The position numbers and the translations under genes are program-made. A DNA stretch of 64,000 nt, taken from UBA1952 sp965200035. Its GTDB lineage: Bacteria > Bacteroidota > Bacteroidia > Chitinophagales > Chitinophagaceae. The DNA is taken from NCBI GenBank assembly GCA_965200035.1, contig OZ241334.1, forward strand, positions 1,798,001 to 1,862,000, in the 5' to 3' direction. Every line of letters starts with the position of its first letter. Within the stretch, counting starts at the first letter, position 1. The notes beneath the pieces were generated by a model. The model was given only the letters and a program-made list of their open reading frames with translations. It was not told where the DNA came from and made no database searches. This document shows positions 42,441-51,453 of the stretch, piece after piece.

Positions 42441-45146
42441 ATGAAGCTTTTTAATCCTGTCTCCCTTTTACTGATATTGGTTCTGCTGGTTGCGTCTGGT
42501 GCGCGCTCCATGGCCCAGACAGGCATCGCCGATACTCATTTCATAGACTCGCTGGTACATGTGGCGGATAGTTTTAAGCAGGCTGATCAGAATACGGTAG
42601 ATACATTTAGTCATCAGGCAGCAGATACCGCGCAGAAAAGTGCTGCTGATACTCTGGTCAATACAACATTGCCTTCCGGTTCAGGAACACAAAATACCAC
42701 GGGCGGATACCGGTTCAGCGGCACCGTTAAAGATCACAACACCGGGGAAGGCATTCCATTTGCAGTAGTCACTTTTGCGGGCACCGGCACCGGCGCGCCG
42801 GCAGACCTGGATGGCAACTTCAGCTTCAATGCAGATAATGCACCCAATGACAGTCTGCAGGTACAGGCGCTTGGCTATGGCACTTATTACCGGCGTGTCA
42901 GCCTCAGCAATCACGAAGCACATCTTAATATAGAGCTGATCCGCGAAGCTACCGCCATGAGCGAGTTTGTATTTCATGCAGGCGAAGACCCGGCCATCAC
43001 ACTGGTGAAAAAGATCATTGCGCATAAAGCGCAAAACAATCCTGACCGGCTGGCCAACTACAGGTACGAGGTTTATAACAAGCTGGAAGTGGATCTGCAG
43101 CACATGACCAAGAAACAGTTTGAAGCATTGCCGGTGCCCATGATCCGTAAGTTCTCTTTTATCTGGAATAATCTGGATTCTACTACTGAGAAAACTCCTT
43201 TCCTTCCTTTCTTCCTTACAGAAACGCTGAGCGATTATTACTTCCAGCGGGATCCTAAAAAGACCAAGGAATTCATACGCGCCAGCCAGGTGAAAGGAAT
43301 CAAGAATGAGAGCATCGATCAGTTTCTCGGGGCTATGTACCAGAATCTGAATGCCTATGACAACTTCATTCCCGTATTCGATAAATCTTTTGTAAGCCCG
43401 ATCTCAGCCAACGGCACTTTTTATTATAAATACAAGATCCGTGATACGCAGGAAGCCTATGGGCATCCGATCTTTCTGGTGCAGTTCTCGCCCAAGCGCA
43501 ATGGAGAAAATACATTCTACGGTGACTTCTGGGTAGCAGATTCTTCATTCGCATTACAGCGCATCTCCATGGAAGTGCCTAAAGATGCCAATATCAACTG
43601 GGTGACCCGCGTAAGTGTGTATCAGGAATATGCTCCGGTATCCGACACATTCTGGTTTCCGGTAAAAGATAAGTTCACTGCCGACTTTGTAGGTCCGTAC
43701 AACATTAAGCTGCCGGGCTTTGTAGGGCGCAAGACCACTTCTTATAAAGACATTGTAGCCAATGATACCAGTGTAGTAAATGTGGTGAACAATAAAAAAT
43801 ACCGGGAAGATGTAATGGTGGCCGATACAGCGAGGAACATGGGAGAATCCTACTGGACCACCGCCCGCCACGATACGCTCAATAAAAATGAACGCGCCAT
43901 CTACAACATGATGGATACGCTGAATGCGCTGCCTTCCTTTACCCGGTTCAAGAAGATCATGAAATTTGCGATTACCGGTCTGATTGATGTTGGTCCGTTC
44001 GAGCTGGGTCCGTACTATTATGCCTACAGCAGCAATCCGGTAGAAGGACAGCGTTTCCGGCTGGGGATCGGCACCACGCCCAAGCTTTTTAAAGACATTT
44101 ATCTTTCCGGCTACGGCGCCTATGGTCTCAAAGATGAGCGCTGGAAATACTATGCATCCGGCCTCTGGCTCCTCGATCGTAAGCCACGCACCTACATCTT
44201 CGCATCCTACCGTCATGATGTGGACCGTACAGATACTTACTATGATAACCAGATCGGTGCAGACAACATCTTCGGCAACCTGTTCCGCAAAAGCGGCGTG
44301 CCCTGGAAGCTCGCATTCGTGACCGATGCACGGGCAGAGTTTTACAAATCTTACTTCAGCGGGTTCAGCCACATGCTCACCCTGCAGCACCGCGAGTACA
44401 TGCCTTACGCGCCACTGCCTATGGCAGGCATCTTCAAAGATCAGGAAGGGCATGATGTAAATCAGGTCGTCAGCTCAGAAGCCGGGCTGCGCCTGCGTTT
44501 TGCTTATAAAGAAAAATTCCTGGAAGGCAATTATTATCGTGTCGGACTTGGTAGTGATTATCCTATTGTGGAAGCGCGCTATGGCTATGGCTTCAGCGGT
44601 TTCCTGGGCAGCAATTATAATTATCAGAAAGCCAGTATTTCTGTCTCCGACCGGATGAAGATTGCGCCATTAGGCTCTATTTACTACAACTTTTTTGCGG
44701 GCAAGACATTCGGCACATTGCCTTATCCGCTGCTGGAAGTGCATCCCGGCAACGAATTTCATTACTACAACCAGTATGCGTTCAACATGATGAACCGCTA
44801 TGAATTCCTTTCAGATCAGTATGCGGGATTCAACATCGAGCACAATATCGGCGGCGGCATTTTCAATTATATACCCTACCTCAAGAAAGCCAAGCTGCGC
44901 CAGTTCTGGACGGCCAAAGGCATCATCGGATCATTGTCGGATGAAAATAAGAAGCTGAACTTTGATAAAGGCTACACCTTCCGTACGCTGGCAGGCAATC
45001 CGTATGTAGAGATCGGAACCGGCGTGGAGAATATCTTCCAGCTATTTCGGATAGATTTTGTGTGGCGCGTAACCCCCAAGCCATTGCCGGATGAATCGCA
45101 GGAAAAATATTTCGGCATCTTCGGCAGTGTTCGCTTCAATTTCTAG
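42441..45146 (+). CDS. DUF5686 outer-membrane protein with N-terminal carboxypeptidase-like domain
   Basis: 901 residues from ATG 42441 with signal peptide (MKLFNPVSLLLILVLLVASG). Residues about 85-175 form a CarboxypepD_reg-like domain (YRFSGTVKDHNTGEGIPFA, DLDGNFSF). The remainder matches DUF5686, with a long C-terminal barrel (RLGIGTTPKLFKDIYLSGYG, FGIFGSVRFNF as the last strand). Such proteins are outer-membrane barrels of unknown transport function in Bacteroidota. Expression is probably its own, as both neighbours point away. Confidence 0.85.
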   Translation: MKLFNPVSLLLILVLLVASGARSMAQTGIADTHFIDSLVHVADSFKQADQNTVDTFSHQAADTAQKSAADTLVNTTLPSGSGTQNTTGGYRFSGTVKDHNTGEGIPFAVVTFAGTGTGAPADLDGNFSFNADNAPNDSLQVQALGYGTYYRRVSLSNHEAHLNIELIREATAMSEFVFHAGEDPAITLVKKIIAHKAQNNPDRLANYRYEVYNKLEVDLQHMTKKQFEALPVPMIRKFSFIWNNLDSTTEKTPFLPFFLTETLSDYYFQRDPKKTKEFIRASQVKGIKNESIDQFLGAMYQNLNAYDNFIPVFDKSFVSPISANGTFYYKYKIRDTQEAYGHPIFLVQFSPKRNGENTFYGDFWVADSSFALQRISMEVPKDANINWVTRVSVYQEYAPVSDTFWFPVKDKFTADFVGPYNIKLPGFVGRKTTSYKDIVANDTSVVNVVNNKKYREDVMVADTARNMGESYWTTARHDTLNKNERAIYNMMDTLNALPSFTRFKKIMKFAITGLIDVGPFELGPYYYAYSSNPVEGQRFRLGIGTTPKLFKDIYLSGYGAYGLKDERWKYYASGLWLLDRKPRTYIFASYRHDVDRTDTYYDNQIGADNIFGNLFRKSGVPWKLAFVTDARAEFYKSYFSGFSHMLTLQHREYMPYAPLPMAGIFKDQEGHDVNQVVSSEAGLRLRFAYKEKFLEGNYYRVGLGSDYPIVEARYGYGFSGFLGSNYNYQKASISVSDRMKIAPLGSIYYNFFAGKTFGTLPYPLLEVHPGNEFHYYNQYAFNMMNRYEFLSDQYAGFNIEHNIGGGIFNYIPYLKKAKLRQFWTAKGIIGSLSDENKKLNFDKGYTFRTLAGNPYVEIGTGVENIFQLFRIDFVWRVTPKPLPDESQEKYFGIFGSVRFNF

Positions 45147-45163
45147 CTGCTCAGGCTCATGCA

Positions 45164-46084
45164 TCAATGGTGCAGCCAGCCGATCAGCTCCATGCCCAGC
45201 GCAATACCCAAGTGCACAATAATGCCTCCATAAATGGATCTCGTGCGGTAAGAAAGAATGCCCAAAAGCAGTCCGCCGAAAAAAGACGAGATACACTCGC
45301 CCAAAGGCTTATCGAAATGAATGGCTACATAAAATGCGCACATTGGTAGTATAGCCTTCGGACCTACAAAGCGGGCAAAAGCAATGATCAGAAAGCCCCT
45401 GAAGAAAAATTCAGTGACTACATAATCCAGGCTATAAACAGTCTCATAAACCAGCGTGCCCAGGCGGTAATACTTCATGCCGGGATGCAACTGAAGCCTC
45501 GCCGCCCGCGGATAAACTTCCTGAAAATCGGGCTGAGTACCGGCCCACAGCAGCAGCGGCATCATCATCAGAATCAGCACGAAATAAGGCCACAGCACTA
45601 CGCCCTTTGAATGAAATCCATAAAAGTGTTCCTTCTTCCGGTCAACAAACAGCCAGTAAACAGCGCAGGGAAGACAAAGAAATATTAAGCCGGTAAGATT
45701 AATCACCAGCTTGTTCAGCAACGTAAAATACTCGGGCGGATAACGGAACAACACCTCTGCCGGTAAATGCCACCAGGCACGCAATGAGAATAAAATAACA
45801 GCAAACAGAATCAGCAGCCAGAGCTTCCCGCTGCGCAGGCTGCGGTCTTTAAAATCAATAGCTGACAGCAATGCATAAGCCCCGCCAAAGACCACCGAAT
45901 AGCCAACCAGGTATTTAATCAGGCGTGAAGATGTATCAGGATCATACTTGATCCAACGGTCTTCAGACAGATATCCGAAGTTGACCGCGATAGCGCCGGC
46001 AAGGCACAGCATCAACACAATCAGGTAACGGTAATTGCATTGCTCCGCAAAATAGTCGCGGAGATAACCGATTATTTTTTTCAT
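45164..46084 (-). CDS. CPBP-family intramembrane metalloprotease
   Basis: 306 residues with about eight membrane helices. The C-terminal CPBP (Abi/CAAX protease) domain has TEFFFRGFLI in place of the usual EExxxR, then FYVAIHF (first His) and GGIIVHLGIALG (second His). The second glutamate of the motif is kept while the first is a threonine. Members cleave within the membrane or act in bacteriocin self-immunity. Function here is unassigned. The gene is convergent to the DUF5686 gene. Confidence 0.8.
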   Translation of the reverse strand: MKKIIGYLRDYFAEQCNYRYLIVLMLCLAGAIAVNFGYLSEDRWIKYDPDTSSRLIKYLVGYSVVFGGAYALLSAIDFKDRSLRSGKLWLLILFAVILFSLRAWWHLPAEVLFRYPPEYFTLLNKLVINLTGLIFLCLPCAVYWLFVDRKKEHFYGFHSKGVVLWPYFVLILMMMPLLLWAGTQPDFQEVYPRAARLQLHPGMKYYRLGTLVYETVYSLDYVVTEFFFRGFLIIAFARFVGPKAILPMCAFYVAIHFDKPLGECISSFFGGLLLGILSYRTRSIYGGIIVHLGIALGMELIGWLHH

Positions 46085-46170
46085 GAATCAGGAAAGCCGG
46101 AAGTTATAATAAATAGACAGCTAATCCTTTATTGCCGTTCAGCCCAACGCAAGGATAAGAATGTAGAGCT

Positions 46171-46295
46171 AAAAAATCAGGGAACAAAAGCCCGGCACTA
46201 CAGTAGCACCAAAGCTCAATAAAACGGCGTTGCGCGCCGAAGTCATTGCGCGCAACTGCCTTTTTGCTTACTTTTTGGGCAAGCAAAAAGTAAGA
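46171..46295. repeat. Dispersed non-coding repeat family B, copy 2
   Basis: Matches 6621-6745 in block order: ACAAAAGCCCGGCACTACAG, AGCACCAAAGC, GCGCGCCG, AGTCATTGCGCG. The end hairpin is different in sequence but equivalent (TTGCTTACTTTTTGGGCAAG region, arms about 10 bp). It lies between two minus-strand genes (45164-46084 and 46320-46991). Confidence 0.65.
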
Positions 46296-46319
46296 AATAT
46301 TATATCAACAAGTCAAAAA

Positions 46320-46991
46320 TCAAAACAGATCAAAACCCACCGTAACCGAGTTCTGCATATACATATCATTGCCCTTGCAGTGGTGCGACATACGGTCCAG
46401 ATCATCGCGCGTGAAGTACCCTACCGAAAAGTTGTAGCCCACATTCAGGCGGCTGGTGATATAATAGCGCACGCCCAGCCCCGCATTCAGCGATAGGTAA
46501 TTTCCTTCGCGTACACAGTTCATCTTCATGCGGTCAGTTACCTTATTGAACGCCGCACCTGCATATACATAAGGCTGCAACCGGCTCTTCTCCTTCATTA
46601 GGTAGCCATTGGCAAACTTATATTTCAGCGAAAGCCCTGCCGTAGCCAGGCGCGAGCTGAGATTGCCGAGGCCAACCTGTCCCACGCAGCCGGGACATTG
46701 GTCATCATCATCTACCGGAGTGTTGGCTACATCATACGTCTGGCAGAAGCCGAGATCGCCTACCGAGCCGAAGAGGCTTACATCAAATGAGCGGTTGAGG
46801 TAATAGCCGGCCTGATACGTGACCGCGCCGCGCCATACATCGTAGCTGTTTACTTTAAAGCCATTACCGAGATCGCCTTTATAATCCTGCGGGCCTGCGC
46901 CAACAGAGAGCCCCAGCCGGTGGGTACTCGTCTGGGCAAAAGCTGCGGTAGTAAGGAGCGCCAGCCCCAGGGTGCATAGCATGTTTTTCAT
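46320..46991 (-). CDS. Outer-membrane beta-barrel protein
   Basis: 223 residues from MKNMLCTLGLALLTTAAFAQ (signal peptide; a start two codons upstream is possible). A series of alternating strands (HRLGLSVGAGPQDYKGDLG, YQAGYYLNRSFDVSLFGS, LNVGYNFSVGYFTRDD) ends in an aromatic final strand (MQNSVTVGFDLF), typical of small OmpA-N/OmpW-like barrels. Four cysteines lie in loops (DDQCPGCVGQ, MNCVREG, HHCKGND), which may be paired outside the cell. Function unknown. Confidence 0.8.
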   Translation of the reverse strand: MKNMLCTLGLALLTTAAFAQTSTHRLGLSVGAGPQDYKGDLGNGFKVNSYDVWRGAVTYQAGYYLNRSFDVSLFGSVGDLGFCQTYDVANTPVDDDDQCPGCVGQVGLGNLSSRLATAGLSLKYKFANGYLMKEKSRLQPYVYAGAAFNKVTDRMKMNCVREGNYLSLNAGLGVRYYITSRLNVGYNFSVGYFTRDDLDRMSHHCKGNDMYMQNSVTVGFDLF

Positions 46992-47172
46992 GAGCATCGT
47001 TTTTTTGAATGGTGTGAAAAATTATTTTAAGCAGGATGAAAATAGCGCAACACCTGTGCGCCTGCAATCCGGCGAATGTTATTCCCGTGTGATTAGCTGT
47101 TTCAAATGGCCCGCCACAAAAAATAACTTAACCCATCCCTTTTTTTCGTTCTTTGCAGTAATTCCTCCGGTT

Positions 47173-48168
47173 ATGCCAACACGTAAAAACTTTCTCCGCT
47201 ACAGCGCCCTCACTGCGGCTACACTGGCGTTCAACAAAGTCAAAGCATTCATACCACCTGTAGAGAGCAATACCAGCGGCGCGGTAAGAAAGCCCGTTGT
47301 GATCTCTACCTGGGAGATGGGACTGAATGCCAACGATGCGGCGTGGAAAGTGCTGAGTACCGGCGGCCGCGCGCTCGATGCCGTAGAGGCCGGCGTAAAG
47401 ATACCCGAGGCAGACCCCACCGAGCGCAGCGTTGGCTACGGCGGCCGACCCGACCGCAATGGCCACGTAACGCTCGATGCCTGCATTATGGACGAGTTCG
47501 CCAACATCGGCTCCGTAGCCTGCCTGGAGCACATCATACACCCGATATCTGTGGCGCGCGCTGTGATGGAGAAGACCCCGCACGTAATGCTCGTGGGCGA
47601 TGGCGCGTTACAGTTCGCGCTCAGCCAGGACTTCAAAAAAGAAAACCTGCTTACCAAAGAATCGGAAGCCGAGTGGCGCGAATGGCTCAAGACCTCGCAC
47701 TACCAGCCCATCGTAAACATCGAAAACCACGATACCATAGGCATGCTGGCGCTCGATGCGCAGGGCAACCTCTCCGGCGCATGCACCACCAGCGGCATGG
47801 CCTTCAAGATGAGCGGCCGCGTGGGCGACTCGCCCATCATAGGCGCAGGACTGTATGTAGATAATGAGGTAGGCGGAGCCACTGCTACCGGCCATGGCGA
47901 AGAAGTGATCCGTATAGCGGGCAGCCACCTGGTGGTAGAGCTGATGCGGCAGGGGCACTCGCCGAAAGAAGCCTGCCGCGCAGCGGTAGAGCGCATCCTG
48001 AAGCTGCAGAAAAGCAGGGGCAAAAACCCGATGGAGATACAGATCGGCTTCCTGGCGCTGAGCAAGACCGGCGAGTACGGCGCTTACTGCCTGCAGGATG
48101 GCTTCGAGTACGCGGTATATGCCAATGACATTCCCAATCAGCTTTTCTGTGCCGACAAAGCGATCTAA
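47173..48168 (+). CDS. N4-(beta-N-acetylglucosaminyl)-L-asparaginase / isoaspartyl peptidase (Ntn hydrolase)
   Basis: 331 residues from ATG 47173. The N-terminus TRKNFLRYSALTAATLAF looks like a Tat-type signal. The autocleavage site HDTIGMLALD gives the N-terminal threonine nucleophile after processing, and GRVGDSPIIGAGLYVDNEVG with GGATATGHGE is the conserved substrate-binding region. Such enzymes release asparagine from glycopeptides or hydrolyse isoaspartyl peptides, in the periplasm here. The cutC start follows two bases after the stop. Confidence 0.9.
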   Translation: MPTRKNFLRYSALTAATLAFNKVKAFIPPVESNTSGAVRKPVVISTWEMGLNANDAAWKVLSTGGRALDAVEAGVKIPEADPTERSVGYGGRPDRNGHVTLDACIMDEFANIGSVACLEHIIHPISVARAVMEKTPHVMLVGDGALQFALSQDFKKENLLTKESEAEWREWLKTSHYQPIVNIENHDTIGMLALDAQGNLSGACTTSGMAFKMSGRVGDSPIIGAGLYVDNEVGGATATGHGEEVIRIAGSHLVVELMRQGHSPKEACRAAVERILKLQKSRGKNPMEIQIGFLALSKTGEYGAYCLQDGFEYAVYANDIPNQLFCADKAI

Positions 48169-48170
48169 CC

Positions 48171-48845
48171 ATGAACAAGCCACTGCTCGAAATAGCCGCC
48201 TTCAATCTGGAATCTGCACAGATAGCAGCCCGCGCGGGCGCAGACCGCGTAGAGCTGTGCAGCGGTCTTGCAGCCGGTGGGCTCACGCCAACGTGGGATG
48301 ATATCATACAGGCAAAACAAACGCTCACCTGTTCCTTCTTCGTAATGATACGGCCGCGCGGCGGAGACTTCACTTATACCGCTGCCGAAGTAGCGCAGAT
48401 GAAGACCGACCTGCAACACGCAAAATCGCTCGGCGCAGATGGGTTTGTATTTGGCATAATCGATGAATACGGCGAAATAGATGCCGAGGCCAACAAAGCG
48501 CTGACCGAATTGGCGCATCCATTACCCTGTACCTTTCACCGCGCTTTCGATGACCTGCCCGATAAAGCTGCTGCGCTCGAAACCCTTATCAGCTGTGGCT
48601 TTCAGCGGGTGCTTACCTCCGGCGGCACCGGCAATGTGGCAGACTACACCAGCAAGCTAAAGCAACTGGTACAGCAGGCAGCCGGACGTATAACCATAAT
48701 GCCGGGTGGTGGCATCCGAGGCGGCAATATCATGCACATCCAAAAAGAGACCGGCGCAGCCGAGTACCACTCTGCTGCCATCACAGACGGCGGAAGTCTC
48801 GCCAATACAGCAGCCATACAAGAGATGCGCAAGCTGATCGCATAG
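48171..48845 (+). CDS. cutC: Copper homeostasis protein CutC (TIM barrel)
   Basis: 224 residues with the full CutC signature: LLEIAAFNLESAQIAARAGA, RVELCSGLAAGGLTPT, MIRPRGGDFTYT, FHRAFDD and RVLTSGGTG, then ITIMPGGGIRGGNI. It is a cytosolic TIM-barrel protein linked to copper tolerance; the molecular role is unclear in the family. It is in an operon with the asparaginase gene. Dispersed repeats begin just downstream. Confidence 0.92.
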   Translation: MNKPLLEIAAFNLESAQIAARAGADRVELCSGLAAGGLTPTWDDIIQAKQTLTCSFFVMIRPRGGDFTYTAAEVAQMKTDLQHAKSLGADGFVFGIIDEYGEIDAEANKALTELAHPLPCTFHRAFDDLPDKAAALETLISCGFQRVLTSGGTGNVADYTSKLKQLVQQAAGRITIMPGGGIRGGNIMHIQKETGAAEYHSAAITDGGSLANTAAIQEMRKLIA

Positions 48846-48906
48846 AGCAATAATTCTAAAAAAACACGACCCAAAATAACCTGCGTACCGCAAGACTCAC
48901 GCACCA

Positions 48907-49060
48907 TAGTCATGCTGACGCGAGGAAGCATCCCACAACAACCAATGCTGTTAATCCTTATCCGCTGTGGGATCCTTCGTGCCTCAGGATGACCTGCATG
49001 CTGCAAGGCTAATACGTACCATAGTCATGCTGACGCAAGAAAGCATCCCATTCCACAGTG
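48907..49060. repeat. REP-like cluster (family A), three units in alternating orientation
   Basis: Units at 48907-48938 (GTCATGCTGACGCGAGGAAG, CATCCCACA), 48963-48998 (inverse: GCTGTGGGATCCTTCGTGCC, TCAGGATGAC) and 49021-49060 (GTCATGCTGACGCAAGAAAG). They match the copies at 6436-6864. They fill the gap between cutC and the transposase and are non-coding. Confidence 0.75.
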
Positions 49061-49144
49061 GGAGTATCTTGGCCGATCTGCCTAGTACATCCCCCTCAGT
49101 CCCCCTTCGAAGGGGTAACTATATAGAAGTTTACACTAAATAAA

Positions 49145-49176
49145 TTTGGATTGGTGTAATAAACTACTTATCTTTG
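49145..49176 (+). promoter_or_regulatory. Promoter of the IS1595-type transposase
   Basis: TTG at 49146-49148 and TATCTTTG at 49169-49176 are 23 bases apart, matching Bacteroidetes promoters. The transposase ATG is at 49198. GTTTACAC and GTGTAATAAAC form an inverted repeat across the -33 region (49129-49166). Confidence 0.6.
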
Positions 49177-49197
49177 TTTCAGCAAACAGGATAAGCC

Positions 49198-50136
49198 ATG
49201 ATAAACATTGAATTCAAATCCATCTTAGAGTTAGTAAGGGCTTTCCCAAATGAGCAGGTTTGCATAGACCATTTAGAGCAATTACGCTGGAATGGCAATG
49301 TTGTAAGCCCATTCGATGCTGATTCTAAAGTTTACAAATGTGCCGGCAACAAGTACAAGTGTAAGAACACAGGCAAGTACTTTAATGTACGCACCGCTAC
49401 CATGTTTGATAATACAAAGGTGGAGCTGCAAAAGTGGTTCATGGCTATCTACCTTGTAACTGCTCATAAAAAAGGCATTTCCTCTTTACAATTAGGTCGT
49501 GATATAGATGTAACCCAAAAGACGGCTTGGTTTATGAACCACCGCATACGCCAGTGCTTTGGCATTACCGCTACCGAGAACGAAGATAACAAAGTAGGCG
49601 GCGGTGGTCAGGTAGTAGAAGTGGATGAAACCTACGTAGGCGGCAAGATGAAGAATATGACCCACAAAAAAAGAAAGGCATTAGGCCAGAAAGGAGCTAA
49701 CGCCAATAAATCAATGGTCATGGGCTATCTGGTAAGAGGCGGAGAACTTCGTCTGCAGGTGGTAGAAGATAAAAAAGCAGTCCTGAAATCGGTACTGGAT
49801 AATGTAGATTCCGATTCAGTATTGCTTACCGATATGTCAGGCTCTTACCACCATGCGAAAGATCACTTTGTAGCACATGAAACAGTAGATCACGGCAAAC
49901 AAGAGTATGTGCGCAATAAAACCATTCACACAAACAGCATAGAAGGCGTATTTTCAATGTTCGATAGAATGGTTATTGGCACCTACCACAACATCAGCCC
50001 CAAGCACATGCAGAAGTACGCTAACGAACTTTCGTTCCGCTTTAATACCCGCGATATTAACGGCTGTAGTCGCTTCAATTTAATGCTGAAAAATTCAAAT
50101 GTTCGTTTAACCTATAATAATCTAATTGCGAAGTAA
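49198..50136 (+). CDS. IS1595-family (ISXO2-like) transposase
   Basis: 312 residues. An N-terminal part without the usual CxxC zinc ribbon (KVYKCAGNKYKCKNTGKYFN) is followed by the DDE domain: VVEVDETYVGGKMKNM, VLLTDMSGSYHH and HTNSIEGVFSMFDR, ending FRFNTRDI. Single-gene transposase typical of ISXO2 elements. The stop overlaps the next gene's start region (one-base gap), so the two are translationally coupled. Confidence 0.9.
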   Translation: MINIEFKSILELVRAFPNEQVCIDHLEQLRWNGNVVSPFDADSKVYKCAGNKYKCKNTGKYFNVRTATMFDNTKVELQKWFMAIYLVTAHKKGISSLQLGRDIDVTQKTAWFMNHRIRQCFGITATENEDNKVGGGGQVVEVDETYVGGKMKNMTHKKRKALGQKGANANKSMVMGYLVRGGELRLQVVEDKKAVLKSVLDNVDSDSVLLTDMSGSYHHAKDHFVAHETVDHGKQEYVRNKTIHTNSIEGVFSMFDRMVIGTYHNISPKHMQKYANELSFRFNTRDINGCSRFNLMLKNSNVRLTYNNLIAK

Positions 50137-50137
50137 T

Positions 50138-51190
50138 ATGGAACAAGAAATCAACAACAACACTATTATCACCTATGATGGCGTCCCTATTACTCTTTGG
50201 TCAGATGAGGAGGAGTACTACATCGACCTTACCGAAATGGCTAAGGCTTGGAAGAGTAGAAAATCTATCCTGACTTGGATTAGAAATCGACAAACCGTTG
50301 ATTTTATGGCAGTTTGGGAACGAAAACATAACATCAAATTTAGTGGCGCTCATTTGAGCGCCATATATGACCTTATCAAAGAAAGAACGCTAACTATAAA
50401 AAAGTGGATTGACTTAACAGATGCGAAAGGTATAAGAGCGCGGGTAAATGGAACATTTGCTCACAAGGATATTGCAATACGCTTTGCCGCTTGGCTAAGT
50501 CCTGAGTTTGAACTATTCCTAGTTGAAAAATTCCAAGAACTTACAGAGCTTGAACGCAAGAAGAATTCCCTAGAATTACTAACACATGAGCAAGTCCTTG
50601 GCCTTATCCAACTTAAGGAAGTATTTAAGTATGTTAGTCATCAAGCAATGATTGAAGAGGCACACAAGGAAGTGTTTGCATCCAGAAGTAATGCCAAAAA
50701 CCCATTTGCTGAATTCAATTCTTGGAGGAATAAAATATTGGAGATTGATCCCGAAACTATAAATAAGCGGATCAAAGAATATTGCATTGAAAGAAATATA
50801 GCTTTAACCCCAGCATTACTACGAAAGAGTAAACACGAGAAGATTTTAATCTTAGATAGTTATGATTCTGTAAGAAATGCCGTGTGGGACTTTCTGCAAA
50901 TAAGAGGTGAAATAAATGCCCTTAGTCTTGCTAACCTAGTTGGGGAAATAATTAGGACAGAGAAAGGCGAAGTAATAAGGGAAAATGCTGACGATCTTTT
51001 TAGAAGTAAAGAAAATCTAGGCTCTTATACCGACTTCCAGTCCAGAATAGGCCAAATGAAAGAGGTTAAATCTGCTAGGCAATTATTGGCAGAAAGAAAA
51101 GAACAACAGAAGCAAATAACATCACAATCTGGATTTAATCAAAAACTTACACAAGCTCTAAACTACAATCCTAAAGACAAAGGCAAATAG
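50138..51190 (+). CDS. KilA-N domain protein, IS passenger
   Basis: 350 residues from ATG 50138. Residues about 10-125 form a KilA-N domain: ITLWSDEEEYYIDLTEMAKA, WIRNRQTVDFMAVWER, RVNGTFAHKDIAIRFAAWLS. KilA-N proteins bind DNA and are frequent in phages and mobile elements. The C-terminal part is helical and charged (ARQLLAERKEQQKQI) with no recognised domain. Coupled to the transposase gene. It might regulate the element or be a defence or fitness gene. Confidence 0.85.
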   Translation: MEQEINNNTIITYDGVPITLWSDEEEYYIDLTEMAKAWKSRKSILTWIRNRQTVDFMAVWERKHNIKFSGAHLSAIYDLIKERTLTIKKWIDLTDAKGIRARVNGTFAHKDIAIRFAAWLSPEFELFLVEKFQELTELERKKNSLELLTHEQVLGLIQLKEVFKYVSHQAMIEEAHKEVFASRSNAKNPFAEFNSWRNKILEIDPETINKRIKEYCIERNIALTPALLRKSKHEKILILDSYDSVRNAVWDFLQIRGEINALSLANLVGEIIRTEKGEVIRENADDLFRSKENLGSYTDFQSRIGQMKEVKSARQLLAERKEQQKQITSQSGFNQKLTQALNYNPKDKGK

Positions 51191-51195
51191 TAGTA

Positions 51196-51379
51196 CTATC
51201 CAAAAAGATCATCAACATCTGCAAAGACGTCTTCCGGCTTGTCTAGCTTCCGCCTAGTGGCGAACAATCCTATAATACGAGCATCTGGAAATCTATTCTG
51301 TAAGAGTTGTTTGCAGGCTTTAAAAGAAGCTCCGGTGGTAACCATATCGTCCACTAAGACAATTAGTGGTTTAACATCG
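51196..51379 (-). pseudogene. 3' fragment of a class I phosphoribosyltransferase (ComF-like), cut by IS3
   Basis: On the minus strand, from the IS3 boundary at 51383 to the TAG at 51198-51196, the frame reads DVKPLIVLVDDMVTTGASFK and then ACKQLLQNRFPDARIIGLFA. The PRPP-binding motif VDDMVTTGAS is clear. About 60 residues remain and the N-terminus is missing: an IS3 copy starts at 51383. The sequence right of the IS3 element does not continue the gene, so the rest has been lost or moved. Confidence 0.75.
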
Positions 51380-51453
51380 TATTGTAGGCTCCCCGGAAGT
51401 TGACCGTTTTGTAAGTAGGGATAATCTCTAACTTTAAAACAGAAACATCAGGG

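Larger units (their letters stand above)
49198..51190 (+). mobile_element. IS1595/ISXO2-type element with KilA-N passenger gene
   Basis: A transposase gene and a tightly coupled KilA-N gene. Terminal inverted repeats could not be located, so the outer limits are uncertain; given here are the limits of the two genes. The right-hand neighbour is a truncated gene and an IS3 copy. Confidence 0.6.

Noticed and set aside
47343..47864. Arginine-rich forward open frame inside the asparaginase gene
   Set aside because: It overlaps a well-supported gene in another frame; the composition is what GC-rich codons yield when shifted.
49086..49120. CCCCCTTCGAAGGGG palindrome as the left end of the IS1595-type element
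   Set aside because: No matching inverse was found right of the KilA-N gene; this hairpin is common intergenic sequence in such genomes.
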